Positions 48,661-60,239 of a DNA stretch of 64,000 bases are shown piece by piece; position 1 is the stretch's first letter, and each line of letters starts with the position of its first letter. The stretch is from Uranotaenia lowii (lineage: Eukaryota; Arthropoda; Insecta; Diptera; Culicidae). Both the position numbers and the translations under genes were made by a program. Where the stretch lies: NCBI RefSeq assembly GCF_029784155.1, contig NC_073691.1, forward strand, positions 20,922,006-20,986,005, in the 5' to 3' direction. The notes beneath the pieces are model-generated. The model was given only the letters and a program-made list of their open reading frames with translations, was not told the origin of the DNA and ran no database searches.

Positions 48661-50013
48661 AAACTGACATTAAATATTTCAAAAAAAGAAAAAGAGTGAG
48701 ACCATGATATAATATTACGAAACGAGCAATGTGAACAATTTCTGGTGTTCTTCATCATTTAAATGTTTTTTTTTTTGCTGGTTATCTTCAGTTAAGTTAT
48801 TTTTGTGTTATCAGACGTTTGTTCAAAAAGATTCATTTTTGCTCCATCCAACAACCTTTTTTAATTTCAAATGACATTTTTCTTGTCCTTGTTCAGGCTC
48901 ACAAACCTTTTTGAAGTCCTACCAGAATGAGCGCCACCAAGAAACGTATTGACGTCCGGTTTTCCAGTTGCCAAGTGACGCCGAACGGAATTCTATCGCG
49001 AAACGCTTAATACGATCAGAGGGTTGTTCGATTACAAAACTGCAGCAACTATACCTCCATTATTCACTGCGAAACTTTTGTGTGACCGATGCATCGATAG
49101 ACAATAAAATCCCTTCGGACAGGAAAAAAAGACAGAAAGAAAACGGGAAAAAATGTCGCCCCATCTTCGGGACGTGTCCGGAATGCAAACATTCCTAACG
49201 TCAACAATGAAAGCAAATGAAGGAAAAAAATAACAAAAACAGATAAAAACATCAACAACAACAACACCCAACAGTGCCCATGTTTGAGGATGTTATGGCT
49301 AAGCCACCAACCAAGCGAGCCGGGCAACTTAAACTTGTAAGCTAGCCGGCCTTTGAGGAATGTTGTTGTTACCCTGTACTGATACTTTTAGACGTTTTGA
49401 AGAGTTTTAAAACGCAAAATTGCCCAGGCTCATCACGCACTTAACGGGCAAAATGAACTTAAAAAAAATTGGTGTTATCTTGTCAGTTTACTTTTCTCTT
49501 CTTTTTTCACCATCCTTGGCACGCTAAAGGCACCGATTTTCGGATCGTGATTCGTGAAGGTGGCGAATTGTTATTTAGCATTCTTGTATTGTTTTGTGAC
49601 AAGCTTTCTCCGAGTGACCACCAGATGGCGTATGTAGGAGGGGGTGTTCAATAGGAAGTACCACATTTCCTGGCCTGACCATGCCTTAGGAATGTTAAAT
49701 TGAAGATTAGATAATCGGAAGGTTTCCGTTGGAAATTTCTTTCTTGTCTATGATAGTTTAAAGACAATTTTTAAACTATGTAGATAAAAATTTTTAGAAT
49801 TCTTTTAACAATTACTTTCTGATAGTTTTGAAATCTCGAAGACCATCAATCTTAAAAAAAACGAACACACACATATAGGATCTCAGGGAAACGTCATGTT
49901 TCTTTGAAGAGATCTAAATTCTACTTAAGACTAAAGCGTACATCTTTCAAGGATATTAATGGCTAGGATCTTACTTATGCTAATACCTCCAACCCACAGA
50001 AAGAGAACTGTGT
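48661..50013. other. Unique interval
   Basis: Several overlapping frames of 61-87 codons occur at 48968-49327 and 49469-49654. None has a recognisable domain, and I call no gene. Confidence 0.45.
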
Positions 50014-50090
50014 ATGCCGTGACCGGGATTCGATCTCATAACCTCTGGCTTAGAAGATTTGACCGCTATCCTCTAGGCCACGGTCGGCAT
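50014..50090 (-). repeat. tRNA-derived SINE head (pseudo-tRNA)
   Basis: On the minus strand a 77-nt tRNA-like sequence starts ATGCCG and ends CGGCAT, so the ends pair over 6 bp. It has an A-box-like 'tggcctagaggatagcgg' and a B-box-like GATCGAATCCC. The anticodon region can form only a short stem with an oversized loop, so it is not a functional tRNA gene. Sequence continuing on the minus strand ('cagttctctttctgtgggtt') would be the SINE body; its 3' end and TSD are not clear. Confidence 0.65.
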
Positions 50091-50552
50091 CAATCTTATG
50101 ATGTATCTTGTGATAATTTAGAAACACGTAGCAAGTTTAAGACAGTTTTGATTAAATTTCTAACATTTCAAATGAGATGAATCTTTTAAAAAAATTGGAA
50201 AACAAAGTATCAGTCATGAGATTTTTTTGTTTAGTTTGGAAATTTTTTGAAACAATTTTTTTTTTTCATTATCCCCCCTTTGCGAATGACTCCAAGTGAC
50301 AAAAATATGACAAATGTGGTACAAAAATGACAAAACTATGTCATAAATATAACAAATGTGTTAAAAATGAATAAAAGAATATGACAAAAATAAAACAAAT
50401 GTGCTAAAAACTTGTCAAAATAATGACAAAAATGGTGAAATTTGACAACAACTTGACAAATTTGTCATTTGACACAATTAGGTCATAAATATGAAAAACA
50501 AAATTACTATGAAATGACAAAATAAGAAAAAAAATCATACAAATACGAAAAA

Positions 50553-50905
50553 TGAGGCCCTTGGAGCCAAAGGGGTATAAGTGCATAAAAGCTTATTTCG
50601 AGAGAACAAGCTTTTACATTGATGTGTTTGGTCAATTTTCATATATTTTTCGAGAATTTGTATTTGTTTTTCGAATGCAAAAGTATGTAAATAAAATTCT
50701 GAAATTCCAAAAAATTATCAAATATATTTTGAAATGTGAGAAATCGTTTTTTTTTTAAAGTTGCTCAAGGACCCTTCACTCACCCCCTCCACCAAACAGC
50801 TCAAATTGAGCTGCCTGGTGTGGGCACCTTGGGGAAATCGTTTGGCATCATTATCTCAAAATCGACCATTTTGTAACTTATACCCCTTTGGCTCTGAGAG
50901 CCTCA
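50553..50905. mobile_element. MITE with TGAGGC ends and AAAGGGGTATAAGT motif
   Basis: A 353-bp element has left end TGAGGCCCTTGGAGCC and right end GGCTCTGAGAGCCTCA. Inside each end is 'aaaggggtataagt' or its complement. The inverted repeats span about 30 bp. No TSD can be separated from the A-rich flank. It has no coding capacity. I recall this inner motif from mosquito MITEs, unverified here. Confidence 0.8.
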
Positions 50906-51339
50906 AATAAAAAAAATATGACAAATATCACAAAAATACAGCAAAACTATGGCATATAAATATGAAAAAATAGACAATACAATAAAAAAATTAAAAAAAA
51001 AATAAGGGCAAGAATCTGACAAATATGATTAAAATATGTCATAACTATAACAAAAATATGACATGAATTTAAAAAAAAAAATGACGAAAATCTGATAACT
51101 CTTTGTCAGAAATATGACAAACGTGATAAATATAAGACAAAGTTATAAAATAAACCTAACAAATATGACAAAATCATTACAAAAAATTGAAAATAAAATG
51201 ACAAAACATGACGAAATTATGAAAAATGTGTAAAAGTATGACAACAATTGGACAGATACCATATTTGTCATATTTTTATCATTTTATCATATTTCTACAT
51301 AGCTGGATTTTCGTCTTTTTTAAATTTTTTATCATAATG

Positions 51340-51905
51340 TTGTCATTTTTTTGTCATAATTCTGCCATATTTTTCCAATTGTCATATTTTTGTCGTGTTT
51401 TGTTAATTTATTGATAATTTTGTCATGTTTTGTCATTTTATTGTCATTTCATTGCCAATATTGTATCATAGTTATGTGATATTTTTGTTATATTTGTCAT
51501 AATTTTGTCCTTTTTCTCACCAGGAGTGTCATATTTTTGTCATAATTTTGTCAGATTTGTCAAATTTGAAAAAATGGTCTTATTTTTATCATATTTTTGA
51601 CATAGTTGTGACGACTTTCCTTCATTTAATTGTAAAATTATGTCAGATTTTCGTAATTTTTTGTCACACTTTCACCACATCTGTCATATTTTTCCAATTG
51701 TAATATTTTTGTCGTGTTTTGTTATTTTGTTGATAATTTTATGTCATAATTTTTCCATGTTTTGTCATTTTATTGTCATTTCATTGCCAATATTTGATAA
51801 TAGTTATGTGATATTTTTTTACATTTGTCATACTTTCGTCATAATTTTGTCTTTTTTCTCACCAGATTTGTCATATTTTTGTCATAGGTTTGTCAGATTT
51901 TTTTT
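51340..51905 (+). repeat. Direct duplication of about 315 bp in the right half-tract
   Basis: The order 'atttttccaattgt.atattt', 'gtcgtgttttgtta', 'tcattttattgtcatttcattgcc', 'atagttatgtgatattttt' and 'ttttttctcaccag' appears from about 51369 and again from about 51686. The match is about 90 percent by eye, so it arose after the tract. Confidence 0.8.
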
Positions 51906-52210
51906 TTTGAATTTTTATCATATTTATCATATTTTGACGATTTGTTTTTCATTATATTGTAAAATTTTTTGTTAATTTTCGTAATTTTTTGTCATACTTT
52001 TACCACATTTGTCATAATTTTGTCATGTTTATTGGTGATCATTTTGAAAAAAAAGAACAAGAATACTTTTAAGACACGTTTGACATCGGTCGCTTGATTG
52101 TCATTTTGGTGTCTTGTGGATTTTTGTCTTTTTGGTATTTTTCCATTTTTGTCTGTTTTGTGTTGTTTTTGAATTTTTATCATTTTTATGTTGTTTTTGT
52201 CATTTCTGTT

Positions 52211-52772
52211 TATAATTTTGTGTAATCTTTAAGCTTATTTTGTAATTTCTGAAGATCTGAAAATTGATTAAAAGATTCTTGTTTAGAAAATTTTCAAAAT
52301 ATATTTTCGAATAATTATGAATCAATTTTTAAGAAAATATTGAGTCTTTTTTCATCATTGGTAAAAATTCTGATAAAATTAGAATAAAATTTTTACTAAA
52401 GTTTAATTTTTTTCAAGCCTTTTTAACAGTTTTTGTTTCATTACTTCTTTAAATGTTCAAAAATTAGAACAAAACGTTTTTTGTTACAGTCTTGATAATT
52501 TAGTGCATTTTTAAAACCATCATAAGTGGCCCTATGGAGACAATTATGATATTATTGCGAAAAATAATTCTTATGATAATTTTTAAAACCAACTTCTTAG
52601 TGGAGAAAACTTAAAATGCATTCAGAGATAGTTATAAATATTTTTTTTTACAAAATGAAGACAATTTGGAGACACTTTAGAAACATATCTAGAGCAACGG
52701 TGATTTTTATTCGTGTTGTTGAAATATGTAATTAAAAAAACATTTAGCCTATTTAGACTGACAAAAAATTAT
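52211..52772. other. AT-rich interval
   Basis: No gene or repeat is recognised. Confidence 0.5.
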
Positions 52773-54132
52773 CAGGGTTGCTAGCGAATTGGGAAAACCG
52801 GGAATACCGGGAAAAACTTTGGAATTTCATCGCGTCACCAGGAAACCGAGAAAAAACGGGAATTTTGGCACATCAACGGGAAATTAGTCATGTTTCACGG
52901 AATTACAATAGCATTTAATTTCTAAATGTAGAAATAGTTTTCGATAGTCTTGAATATAGAGACCTCAACAACACTTATTTTCGTTAATTAGAGAAAATAA
53001 CAATTTTTTGATCTCTTTTAAAACCTTTTATGTTATCTAATTTCCTACAAAAAGCATCAGTTTTAAAAGTCAAATGGTTCAGTGTTCGATGTATAGATTA
53101 AGTATTCCAGAATTGTTTTCACACGCCAGGCCGGACAATTCCGGTCAAATCTTTTGAAAAATCTGTCAAAAATGGGGAATTGATTTAAAATTTTCTATTG
53201 CAGAAACCGGGCAAAATCCGAAAAAATCGGGAGAGCAAATTGCAGTCAATAATCCAAAAAAAATTTAAGGATGAAAAAAAATTATTTGAATTTTTTTTTG
53301 TCAAAACACATCAGCAGTGTTAAATTCTTATTCGAAAAAAATAGGTCGATTTTGATGAAACAAACTTTTACAAAACCTTTTTTTTGGCGAAAATTTTTAA
53401 ACCGGATTTTATATTTTTGTTCAATTTTCCAAATTATATTTTTTCATATATTCATACAATATCCGGGCACCGGGTCGAACCAGACTCGTCTCGAAAGTTT
53501 CATTTCAATCTGGGATGTTCTATAGAGATGTTTCTTACTTAATTATTTTATGAAAAAAATAATATTTTGGCAGCGTGAGACGTTTTAAAGCAGAGTTATA
53601 TTTTTCTAACCAAAGGTATATCGTTTTTTTTTGCAAGGAAAATACTTTGATATTCAATGTTGTTGGCTTTGATATTGTTGTTGTGTTTTTTCTTTGAAAT
53701 TGGCCTAAGGAGCGAATTACCAGTGTTTTGTTTATATTCTTCCTACGTCAAACTTTCACTTAAAGTCTCCTGAGCTGGAAAAAATGTCTTAAAATTGTTT
53801 CTAAATCAAAGGTTTTCAATTCAAACCATTGAAGTTGAGCCTCGTTCCATTCACGGTTTTCTACATTTTCACGAATTTTCAGTTCAAATGACTAGTACAT
53901 TAAACATGTTTTGGAGATCTACAAATAAATGGGATTTATTTGCCATGATTTCATACCGGTTAATCAGTTTTGGGAAACAATTGTTAGAAATATTAGGGCT
54001 TTACATATAATTTTTTAATTCACTAAATTTTAAAACCAATGTTATGAAACACCGGGAAAATAATAATTTTCAACCGAGAAAAAACGGGAAAAAACCTTGG
54101 AATTTCAAAACTAGAAATCGCTAGCAATCCTG
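52773..54132. mobile_element. CAGGG-ended element, second copy of the type
   Basis: The left end is CAGGGTTGCTAGCGAATT and the right end the inverted AATCGCTAGCAATCCTG, an 18-bp class TIR. Next to each end are GGGAAAA/CCGGGAA-rich phrases ('gggaaaaccgggaataccggg' and 'cgggaaaaaacc'). ATTAT lies at 52768-52772 and at 54134-54138, leaving one G between the right TIR and the repeat. The interior (1.36 kb) contains a frame of 84 codons (53271-53525) without a recognisable domain. Non-autonomous. Confidence 0.7.
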
Positions 54133-54479
54133 GATTATGCAATTGTGACACGATTTCGGAAACATTTGGTAATTAAAAAAAAACAAACTTGTAGACAATT
54201 TTAGGCCAGCTTCGAAATTCGCGAATTTAGGCAAAACAAATTTCAACAATTTTGGGACAATTTGTGAAATTTTTGGGAAAAGTGTTGAAGGTTTTAAAAA
54301 AAATTATGTGTAACGGATGAAATGATTTTTTTTTAACATTTTAGTATAAAGAAAATTCAAAAACAATTTTGTATCGATTTAATTTTTTTTTCAAAATTTC
54401 ATTTATATGAATGAAAGTATCGTAAAAATATAAGGAAGAAAAGTTGGTTGGGGATTTTTGAAGGGACGCTTTGACGCTC
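54133..54479. other. AT-rich interval
   Basis: No gene is recognised. It ends at the TSD of the next MITE. Confidence 0.5.
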
Positions 54480-54489
54480 CTCTAAATCA

Positions 54490-54932
54490 GGGTTCCCGAT
54501 TGCCCGATTTTATTTGGGTTTGCTCGGATCTTAAATATGAAATTTGGGATAAGTCCGGCCCAGCCAGGTTGCCCGAATTTCATTGGAAAAGTCCGGATTT
54601 GCCCGGGTGTATACTCATTCTCATTCTGAAATTAAACTTTAAAAACAAATAGTGTTTTAAACATATTTTGTGTATGCCTCCAAAACGGAATTTTTTAAGC
54701 AAGTTTCATGAAAATAATCATGATCGGTTTTTGAAAGCCTCAAATACGATTTAAAAGTTTTTTCTTGATTTTTGATGACTAATTCCTAGATTTTGAACGA
54801 ATTTGCCTGGATTTTGCCTTAATTTTTTTCGACAATTTTGAAATCAAATGCCCGGATTTGGTCATATTTTAAGATAAAATAGCCAGGATTTGTCCGATCC
54901 GGATAAGTGCTGAAAAAAAACTGGCAACCTTA
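54490..54932 (+). mobile_element. TTGCCAG-type MITE, copy 3, with 10-bp TSD
   Basis: A 443-bp element runs from GGGTTCCCGATTGCCCG to CTGGCAACCTTA. It is flanked by identical CTCTAAATCA at 54480-54489 and 54933-54942. It shares interior order with copies 1 and 2 ('gcaagtttcatgaaaataatcatg', 'gaaatcaaatgcccggatttgg'). A 9-10-bp TSD would be in the range known for Mutator-like elements. That classification is tentative because TIR pairing is short. Confidence 0.85.
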
Positions 54933-54942
54933 CTCTAAATCA

Positions 54943-56450
54943 AGTCCGATTAAGCTAAAATTTTGTCCAGTTAAATTTTTTGGGCTAATCTACAAAATGT
55001 CGGTTTTTATTATTCAACCATGAAATTTTTTCCATACATCCATTGCCACCCTAATGTAGATACATTTATTTCATATAATTCCTATCCGGTGTTTTGATTC
55101 TGAGAAGGTTTTGAGTTACAATCTGGTTACTGTTATTTAAAATTTGTTATACAGTCAAACGAAGTGATATGGAAAATTAGTATGTATTTCACAGCTTAAG
55201 CTATTTATGCCTAATGTAATCATATTTTTAAATTATCATAAAATTATAAAATAAAGGTTAACTTATGTTTTTCATTTTCTAAATTACCTTTATTGGAAAT
55301 TCAAACTTAAGTGAACTTACAACAATAAAACATTATCTAAAAAGCGTAGAATTGAGGTAAGACTTATCTAAAAATGATTAATAGAAGTTATTTTTTTCAA
55401 TGAACTTTTTTCTTAAACCAAAAGAATCTTTTCATTGATTTGGATAGTGATTAAATTAGATTACATGACATTTTGCTCTAACGAAAAAAAAACTAAAACA
55501 TTAATAAATCCACCTGATCCCCAATCAATGTCAAAAAAGAATGTTCTCCCTAAATCACTGATTTCCGGTCGTTCTAATGAACTGGTTGAATCTTTTCAGA
55601 AAAAAAATTATCAAGATCATCGATCCACCGAATCAGAAGTCGTTCCTAAGGAATCAAGTCCAACTTGTATGCCTTAAGGCGCTTATCTTTGACCCACTTC
55701 CAAAAAGTTTTGAAGATCATAATTTCCCGTCGTGCCTCCCCGAGAGCTAATTTCTCATCAAACGGTCTCCTACTGAACTTGGTCAACCGAATTTGACCAA
55801 TCTCCGGCTCTCATTAGTGGAATTTTCGACAACGCGAAAAAAAATCAAACCAAGTCATTCATAAAATTCGTCAACAGTAAGAAAATCGAGCCCCCTCAGG
55901 CTAATCGAACACATGTTGTGAATTGTGGACAAACGACGGCGATATGCTTCCAGTTAGTTAAGAGTCTTTCAAGTGGAGCTTTAAAAGCTTAATCAAATGC
56001 ATCGCGGCGCTGTTTAAACACATTTCGCTAAACCGAACCTCGCTAGCTGTGTGACTTTGGGGCTTTTTTGGTCGTTTGTTTATTTTTCTGTTTCGATTTC
56101 CAAAGAAAATGTAGGTACCAATATGTCGAGTTGTCGTGGGAATTTTTTTTGTTAGGGATAGCAAATTTGCATTGCCTCGGTCAAAAATTTCACACTTCAA
56201 TAAAATGTGTCGAGGTTTGTTGACAACATATTTGTTTTGGAATGGAAGCGATTTCTGTAAAGGAAAAGACACATTGGAGCGTCTTCAAAAAGCTGGCAAG
56301 TTGGCGAAAAGGGAAAAAAAAATAATAGAGACACACAAGTCAGCAAACGTACGTAAAATACTAATTTTATGAAGGATTTATCAAGTTAAATACTTTAAAA
56401 CTTTTTCAGCTAAAAGATTCGTAAAAATTCAGTAATGTTTTATAATTAAG
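54943..56450. other. Unique interval with a coding-like patch
   Basis: The first part is AT-rich and non-coding. A GC-balanced block at about 55500-55900 and another at about 55960-56300 contain frames; the better one is annotated at 55435-55750. An uninterrupted gene cannot be supported. Confidence 0.4.
55435..55750 (+). pseudogene. Weak coding-like patch with frameshift
   Basis: The first frame (55435-55677) encodes a hydrophilic stretch whose residues about 27-80 have normal amino-acid composition (PPDPQS...KNVLPKSLISGRSNELVES...). After its stop, another frame at about 55688-55750 reads FDPLPKSFEDHNFPSCLPES-stop. This resembles a degraded coding sequence broken by indels, perhaps a transposable-element protein, but I do not recognise it and chance remains likely. 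Confidence 0.2.
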
Positions 56451-58246
56451 GTTGAGGTTTTTGGTAATTTGTTGGTCGTTTTTTGGCAATATTTTTAAAA
56501 TGTATTGCATGGTTTTGTCCTTTTTTTCAACAATTTTTTGTCTAAATTGAGTAGATATATTTTGGTAATTTCTAATTAATATTTTCTATCCAATTTTTAA
56601 TGTGCTTTAAAAACTTTTTATTCAATTTTACCATGGACATGTTTTTGATAGGTTTTTGACTTTTGGTTTGATTGTTTTTGGTCATCCGTTTGCTGTTTTC
56701 TAAACGTTCATTTATAGTTTTTCGGCAGGTCTTGGTCATGTTTTAGTCTTTTTGTTAGATTTTTATGACACTATCGGTTTTTAAACATTTTCATTATTTT
56801 CGATCAATTTTGGTATATTTCTTATTAGTATTCAGTCTTCTTTTATAATTTTTTAATTAAATGTTTGGTCTGTTGGTGATCACTTTTTGAAAACATTTTT
56901 GGCCACTAGTGGTAGATTTTTGATAACTGGTCGACCAGATCGAACTAAACGCCATCAGCAGTTTTTCGAAACACTTGTGCAAACATTTTCATCTGAAGAA
57001 AAAAAACAAAAACAGCACAAAAAAACAACACAAAGCAAAATTATAAAAAATTTAAAAAAAATGTATAAAAAATAAAAATAAATATATAAGAAATTCAAAA
57101 AAAAACATAAAAATGCATAAAAATTGAAAAGTAAAAAAAAATAAACAAAAAAGTGAAAAAAACTAATTTAAAAATATAAAAAAATTTAAAAAAAAAATTG
57201 GAAAATAACAAAAATTTTAAAAAAATAGAAACTAAAAAATAAAGAAAAATTAAAATAATTGAAGTAAACAAATTTTTGAAAAAAATATGTAATTAAATCA
57301 AAAATATAAACTAAAAAAAAACATAATCTTTAAAATATAAAAAATTGAAAAACATAAAAATAATTTAAAAAAAATACAAATTAAAAAAATGTAATACAAT
57401 AAAATGAAAATAAAAATAATAAAAAATTTAAAAAAATAAAACTAAAAAAAATTAAAAAAAAAATTTGAACAAAAATTTAAATTAAATTAAATTTAACTTA
57501 ATTTAAAAAAAATTAAAATAAATGGTTAAATAATAAAAAATAATAAAAAGACTTAATCTTTGAAGTTCGTCTTTTTGCTTGATAATTTTTTGTTCATCTG
57601 CTTGTTTTTTTTTTTTTTGATAATTTTGAAGTGTTATATTGGTTAATAGTAATTTTTCGGTTAAATTTTAGCCATTTATGGTTTGGTTTTGGAGATTTTT
57701 AGTCCTGTGTATATCATCTTGCTAATTTTTGTTTCAGTTTTTGGCATTCTTTGGCGGTTTTTGGTCATTTGTTTGTCTTATTTCGGCCATTAAACTAGCA
57801 ATAATTGCACAGTTATTTAAAGTTAGTTTTAAGTAATTCCATGCTGGTTATGTTTGTCTGTTGATCAAATTAGCTGTCAGCTTTATCACATTTGTCTAAC
57901 AATTGTCTAGATCTTCAACTTTTGTTTGATTATTGTCTCATTTTTGTCCTTTTTAGAGAACTTTGATATTTTTGGGACAGGATCATGTCATTTTTGTGTC
58001 CTGTTTTATCATATTTGTCTTGTCTTAATCTGTAACTTGTGTATGATTATTGTCTCATGTTTGTCCTTTTAGAGAACTATTATATTTTAGGGACATGTTC
58101 ATGTCATTTTTGTCTCCTGTTTTGGTATATTTGTAGTCATTTCCTAAAATTTTGATATTTTATTGAATTTTCTCTTTGGTAAGTTCCTGAATCTGGTCAG
58201 CTTTGGTCATGTTTTGATGAATTTGATTTTTTTTTTGTCATATTAT
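56451..58246. repeat. Degenerate TTTTGGTCATTTTTG / poly-A-rich tract
   Basis: T-rich phrases ('ttttggtcatttgtttg') flank an A-rich core (about 56995-57560), in which AAAATAAAA-like sequence dominates. The tract looks like an eroded relative of the TTTTGTCAT family and resumes at 60240 after an insertion. Confidence 0.6.
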
Positions 58247-60239
58247 GGCCAGTTAACCGGGAAAACAAATCAAGAATTCAAAATGGGACCGGGAAAACCG
58301 GGAAAAAAACCTGAAATTTGAAATCAAAACCAGGAAAGTTCTTTATGAATCATTTTTCCCCTAAATAATACCTATTAAGTTCAAAAGTTCATTAATATCT
58401 TCATAATTTTTTTTTCTCTAAAGCGGTATAAAATCGAGATCTAAATTCCATGGAAAAAATGTTGGGAAAAGGTGGGAATTTCTTGAAAAATCGGGATTTT
58501 TGAGCTCAATGCATACATTTTAGTGCTGTCCCAGTTCCTAAAAATTTAGAAATTTTTTTTGTGAATTTAATTTTTTTGACTGTTTTGAATTTGGGTTATG
58601 AATACTAAAATTTACCAAAAATCACAATATTTAGCACACATTTTTATCATATCTATTCCTCGAGTTTTTTTAATACAATATTTACAAAAAAAGTTCTAAT
58701 TAAACCAATTTTTTTTTTTCAAACTATCGCAAAATTTGCCCAAAAATGAAAAATCAAATTTGGCCGGAACAAATTTCCAATCCTTCTTTTGTCAATCGGA
58801 GTTGGAACATCGTGAGAGGGGGAATAAAAAAATATGCGAAAAACAAATAAATTGGAATGAATTGCACGAAAGCTTGTATGCAACAAAATTGCGTACTATA
58901 TCATTGCACAAAACATATAAATCAAGTAATTGTTTATCGAAAACATCAATAAAATCAAGAATATAAAAGGTCAAATAACTCCCATCTTCCAATATTGGTT
59001 GTTTGGTCTTGTAATCTTTCGGATATTTTAATATTTTTTCGAAATTCACATAAAATACTTTAAACTTTATTTATTTCCCCTTTCGGGGGTTTTGTAAATT
59101 TCGAAGAAGAGGGTGACAAAAGAAGAAACTTATATTTGTTTCAGCCTTATTGACAAGCGGAAAAAGTGCGAGAAACTTATCTCTCATATGGTTGGAAAAA
59201 TGGTTTTTCAAAAAAAAAATTAAATTTTTAATCTTTGAAAGTCAATTCATAAAATCATGAGGGGAAAAAGGCGAGAAAACAGATAATTGAAAATGAATGG
59301 CCACCATCTTAGATGGTTAATAAAGTGCACAACAGGTAACACAAGATAGCAAATTTTTGTGTGATTCTATTTTAAATTCTGCGCTTTTACTGGATATAAC
59401 ATTCTTTATTGAATAAAAAAATGTTAAAAAAATACGGAATTTAGATTAACATACCAAGTCCAGAATCAAGCACACAAAACTCAGGTTCTGAAAAAATATT
59501 TAAAATTATAAAATTAAAAACCTTACTCAGTATTCAGAACGAGAATCGAAAACCAAATTAATTAGAATTTCAATCATTAGCAATCAACTGGCTAAGCATA
59601 AGAAATAAAAATAAAGTTCGAATCATCAATCTAAACTAAAAGTTAAGGTTTGATTTTTAGATCCTTAATTTATCCGGAATTCATCGTTGATAATTGTATT
59701 TCAAATTTCAGAATTCGGAAACCTCCTGGGCCCATGAGTAAATAAAGAAACACAACTGCAAGTTGATATTAAGTCTCGAAAGCCATAAAGATGATAAAAC
59801 GACTAAAATCGAAACAAAAAAAAAAGATAAATTATTTTCTAATCGAAAAGAGGTTGATAAATTATAAATAAAATGCAGGGTTTTGCACCATATGTAGATT
59901 GAGATATGAAGAATCGTTTGGTATAAATACTCAAAATTGACAAATTTTTCATCCCTCTGATCCTCAGGGCCTCAATTATTCTCGTTACTCCTTAACATTT
60001 ACATCTGCTCAAACTAGTTTCTGTAGGAATCCAATATCGTTATCTTTGAATTTGAAGTTTGAATACTAAAAATTCAAATCCTCTACACTTTTACGTTCAA
60101 CGTTTAAAAAATGTGTTATTTTATGAGAAAAAAAAACCTGATTACGATATTCATTTGTGTATTTTAAAACTGGGAAGATTATAAAATCTCGTTCGAGAAC
60201 ACCGGGAATTTTGAAATGGAAACTCGCTGGTCACCCTGT
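58247..60239. mobile_element. Third GGGAAAA-rich element of the CAGGG/CCCTG type
   Basis: The left part reads 'ggccagttaaccgggaaaac' then 'ggaccgggaaaaccggg'. The right end reads 'aaactcgctggtcaccctg' preceded by 'caccgggaattttg'. The ends are inverted and related to those at 39300 and 52773, though the first few bases of the left end are eroded. It interrupts TTTTGTCAT-type tract on both sides and carries a CCGGAAC MITE at 58759-59151. Confidence 0.6.
58759..59151. mobile_element. CCGGAAC / TTCTTTTGTCA MITE, copy 1
   Basis: The left end has 'ggccggaacaaatttccaa' then 'ccttcttttgtca'. The right end has 'tgacaaaagaag' then 'atttgtttcagcctta'. These are inverted repeats of about 35 bp. The same arrangement is found at 61226-61580. 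Mirror frames inside are short and lack domains. Confidence 0.75.

Larger units (their letters stand above)
50285..52210. repeat. Head-to-head TGACAAA / TTTGTCA tract
   Basis: The left half (50285 to about 51255) is made of 'atatgacaaaaatatgac' phrases. The right half (about 51260-52210) has the reverse complement, 'tttgtcatatttttgtcat'. The outer phrases match as inverted repeats: 'tatgacaaatgtggta' near 50306 against 'taccacatttgtcata' near 51999. The tract is therefore a very diverged inverted repeat of the 9-mer family. A MITE (50553-50905) interrupts the left half. Confidence 0.75.

Noticed and set aside
50014..50090. Functional tRNA gene
   Set aside because: The anticodon stem-loop is abnormal (about 10-nt loop) and the stem pairing is incomplete, so I call it a SINE-type pseudo-tRNA.
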